DNA of 64,000 nucleotides, from assembly GCF_013391475.1 (NCBI RefSeq), contig NZ_JACBAZ010000001.1, forward strand, positions 888,377 through 952,376. Direction: 5' to 3'. Numbering within the stretch: position 1 is the stretch's first letter; each line of letters begins with the position of its first letter. The position numbers and the translations under genes were made by a program. Shown here one piece after another: positions 61,688 to 64,000 of the stretch. The stretch is from Oceaniferula marina (lineage in GTDB: Bacteria > Verrucomicrobiota > Verrucomicrobiia > Verrucomicrobiales > Akkermansiaceae). Below the pieces are notes generated by a model. That model worked only from the letters and a program-made list of their open reading frames with translations, searched no databases and was not told where the DNA came from.

Positions 61688-64000
61688 AAGGAAAGCAGGT
61701 AGGTTACAAGTTCATCTATTTCTTCTTGAGACAGTCCGTCTGTATTCCCATGTCCATGAGTATCCATCACATCCCTGACCGTCGCCGCCCGACCATCGTA
61801 AAGGTAGGGAGCGGAACGCCAAAGCTCGACCAGCGACGGCACATCAAAGGCCTTCCCCGTTTCACTCCCTGTTCCGGTTCCGACGTTGTATTTTTTCTGG
61901 TCCGTGAAATTCGGACCACTGTGGCAGTTGATGCAACCCGAAGACTGGAAGTGCTGCTTACCACGCAACGCTTTCTCGCTCAACTCACCATCCACCAGAT
62001 GGGGACTGGGAGTTGGTTTCATCGACTCAAAATAGCGGTCGATCGCTTCAGCATAGGACTCATCCCGATTGACAAACTGGATGTAACGCAAGCCCGCCCG
62101 AATCCCCACCGCGGCATCGGCCCGAATACCTGTGACCATAGCCGGAGCGGTATTCCAGGAAGTCACATGACTTTTGCTGTTTTTAGCATTACCAAATCCG
62201 TCGTTAAGCAGATCCCAATTCAGGCCGTCACTGCGCCCGTCTGGATGGCAACTCGCGCAACTCTGCCATTTTTGTAAACACAAGGTGGCATCATTGTAAT
62301 ACATCTCCCCTTTTCGAATTTCATCCGCCGGCTTCTTCCAACCAATTGTGACCTCACGCCCGTGGCTTGTCGTTCCCGCCATTTCAGCCACAGCCAGCGA
62401 GTCACTGAAATATTCTGCAGCAAATACCTTGCCTGACATAATCGCTATACCGCGAGGACCGTTTCCTCTGAGAGCCACACGCCGACGAATCCCCGCCATC
62501 CAGGCAAGGTCCTTACTGGCATCGTCTGAACTTGCCGCCAATTTGGCCTCCATCGCCCCCCGGTCAATCACACTGAGCTCGTGTGTGCCAGCATGTGCGA
62601 CACAGAGCCATGCACCATCCGGGGAACAAGCCACGCCCCATGGGTTGGCGGCGCCCTCATCCATGTCGTCCAAGAGCACGGTATTCACTCGGGCTTCACT
62701 TGCAGGATCAATAACCGACAGGGCGTTCGTATTAATCCACCCCCGTGTCACTTGAGTCGTTGGAATATAGTAGCGGGACAAAACGTGTGTAACATAGAGC
62801 GAGCCCCCACCCGGAGCCATTGCCAAGCCCCGCAGGGAATGAGAACCCGTGGGCAAAGCAATCGAGTTCGAAACCGATCGCGTCGAGGTATCAATCACCG
62901 AAACATGCCCGGCCACCTGACTCGATGTCGCCGGCCCCACAGCTAACAAATTGGCAACAAACAATTTACCGCCATCCGGCGACAACACTGCGGCATGAGG
63001 TTCCCGTTCAACCGGGATGTTCGCCAACAGGGACCCAGCCGACGCATCCAGAACCGAGACCATGTCATTAAACCGATTACACACATACAACCGCGAGCCA
63101 TCCGGACTCAGGCAGGGAGACATCGGCGTATGCCCGACCGGCCATGAATATAAAACCTCATAACTTGCGGTATCGACCACATGAATCTTCCCTGCACTAC
63201 CACCGGCTGCCACATACAAGCGTGAACCTGAAACATTCAAACACATCCCATTCGGAGCATCCGGCAGTGCGATATTCCTCAACAAACGCTCCGTAACGGC
63301 ATCCACCACGACGACCTTCTTCGCCCCATTGGCGGCAACATAAAGTAATCCGGCCGAAGCATCGGCAAGGACATCTACGGGAGAAAGATGCTGACCATCA
63401 TCCGATAAAATCACTCCTTCAACGGGTTCGCTTGGCACCTCAACTCCGGGCACAGGAGAAAAACTCAAAGAAAAAATTTCATCAATTTCCTCATCTCCAT
63501 CACCGTTAACCCAGACTGAGATCACTGCCGTCGTCTGCCCGGCCGGGATTGTCACTTGCCCCGACACCGGAGTAAAATCCTGGGCGTCCGTTGTGATATG
63601 ACCAAGGTCATAATCCAAGGTAATATCCTCATCCAAGGCGTAAGAAAGCGTCAATAAAAATTGAATTTCAGTCAGCCCTGTCGCCCCTTCGATTTCCTGG
63701 CCACCCGAAATCGTGACTTGTGGAAGGCGGGGCGTAAATGACTGCACATCACTCCAATCGCTCCCCTTGGCATTTACGGCATGGTAACGGAAATAATAAG
63801 TGCTCCCAACCGCCAATGCGCTCACTCCCTCTTCCAGAACGGACTCACCCAGCACCCCGAGATCTCGTTGATCATCCCAATCCTGCAACGCTTCACCGGC
63901 GTCTTCATCCCCCCAACACAACCAGACCCGAGTTGAATGGCCACCATCGTAAACCAACTCACCAGGCAAATTCGCCGTTGAACTTTTTATATCCGTCGCC
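61684..64000 (-). CDS. YVTN propeller / di-haem peroxidase-like protein, cut by the right edge
   Basis: The frame stays open to the right edge of the window (ATDIKSSTANLPGELVYDGG before the first start-like codon), so the N-terminus lies outside and 63969 is not the true start. In order: an FN3-like segment (VWLCWGDEDAG), a Calx-beta domain (about 85-190 of the visible part), a YVTN propeller (LYVAANGAKKVVVVD, LYVCNRFNDMVSVLD) and a di-haem peroxidase-like domain with CASCH and CINCH and SAPYLYDGR. Paralogue of the gene at 35631, but with added N-terminal adhesion-type domains. It overlaps the next gene by four bases, so they are translationally coupled. Confidence 0.8.
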   Translation of the reverse strand, partial: ATDIKSSTANLPGELVYDGGHSTRVWLCWGDEDAGEALQDWDDQRDLGVLGESVLEEGVSALAVGSTYYFRYHAVNAKGSDWSDVQSFTPRLPQVTISGGQEIEGATGLTEIQFLLTLSYALDEDITLDYDLGHITTDAQDFTPVSGQVTIPAGQTTAVISVWVNGDGDEEIDEIFSLSFSPVPGVEVPSEPVEGVILSDDGQHLSPVDVLADASAGLLYVAANGAKKVVVVDAVTERLLRNIALPDAPNGMCLNVSGSRLYVAAGGSAGKIHVVDTASYEVLYSWPVGHTPMSPCLSPDGSRLYVCNRFNDMVSVLDASAGSLLANIPVEREPHAAVLSPDGGKLFVANLLAVGPATSSQVAGHVSVIDTSTRSVSNSIALPTGSHSLRGLAMAPGGGSLYVTHVLSRYYIPTTQVTRGWINTNALSVIDPASEARVNTVLLDDMDEGAANPWGVACSPDGAWLCVAHAGTHELSVIDRGAMEAKLAASSDDASKDLAWMAGIRRRVALRGNGPRGIAIMSGKVFAAEYFSDSLAVAEMAGTTSHGREVTIGWKKPADEIRKGEMYYNDATLCLQKWQSCASCHPDGRSDGLNWDLLNDGFGNAKNSKSHVTSWNTAPAMVTGIRADAAVGIRAGLRYIQFVNRDESYAEAIDRYFESMKPTPSPHLVDGELSEKALRGKQHFQSSGCINCHSGPNFTDQKKYNVGTGTGSETGKAFDVPSLVELWRSAPYLYDGRAATVRDVMDTHGHGNTDGLSQEEIDELVTYLLSL

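Overview
The window reads as chromosomal DNA of a free-living Verrucomicrobiota bacterium, probably a marine member of Verrucomicrobiales. Three secreted proteins end in a PEP-CTERM tail (PEPSS, a hydrophobic stretch, then an Arg-rich end). There are also large FN3-like/Calx-beta/YVTN proteins with CXXCH haem motifs, an ECF sigma factor beside a Ser/Thr kinase of the type common in the PVC group, a GH95 fucosidase, and weak Shine-Dalgarno signals. The taxonomic call is inference; no 16S gene is present.

Layout. 1-8.1 kb: housekeeping genes, mostly on the minus strand (lgt, M42 peptidase, accA, a LysM protein, acpP), with a DAHP synthase and a DEDDh exonuclease on plus. 8.4-14.8 kb: glutamate synthase gltB-gltD ending in a clear terminator. 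15-26.7 kb: a beta-helix PEP-CTERM protein, an AI-2E permease, a CII-like regulator, pyrD-purB, an orphan-terminator region that may encode a small RNA, engB, a palindromic MITE-like element touching the purC stop codon, a KH protein and an AsmA/TamB-like protein. 27.6-32.4 kb: an IclR-controlled catabolic operon with a Tat-exported D-lyxose-isomerase-like cupin lipoprotein, a VOC protein, DhaK, DhaL and an LsrF-type aldolase/thiolase. 32.6-37.5 kb: a hydrazine-synthase-alpha-like multihaem protein fused to a formylglycine-enzyme-like domain, followed by a YVTN/di-haem cytochrome c peroxidase-like protein.

37.7-44.2 kb: pyruvate kinase, tRNA-Ser(GCT), a decayed AT-richer island (broken fic/helicase chimera, an intact unknown gene, a broken CcbP-like gene), then kdgK-eda. 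44.4-52.8 kb: a DUF455/ATP-grasp fusion, GH95 alpha-fucosidase, an ABC-2-like membrane protein, a single-pass membrane protein and a PEP-CTERM protein. 52.8-53.8 kb: a G-poor tract with an 18-copy 8-bp tandem repeat, then RNase P RNA on minus. 53.9-58.6 kb: argD-argF and the sigma/kinase pair. 58.6-64 kb: a second, diverged copy of the haem/propeller pair on minus, frameshifted and cut by the right window edge.

How the genes fit together. Fucosidase, kdgK-eda, pyk and the DhaKL/LsrF operon point to carbohydrate catabolism feeding DHAP, pyruvate and acetyl-CoA. gltBD, argDF, pyrD and purBC cover nitrogen assimilation and nucleotide synthesis. The least explained content is the IclR operon, the two haem/propeller pairs, the WNK-like kinase, the DUF455/ATP-grasp fusion and the non-coding elements near 20.9, 22.3 and 53.3 kb.
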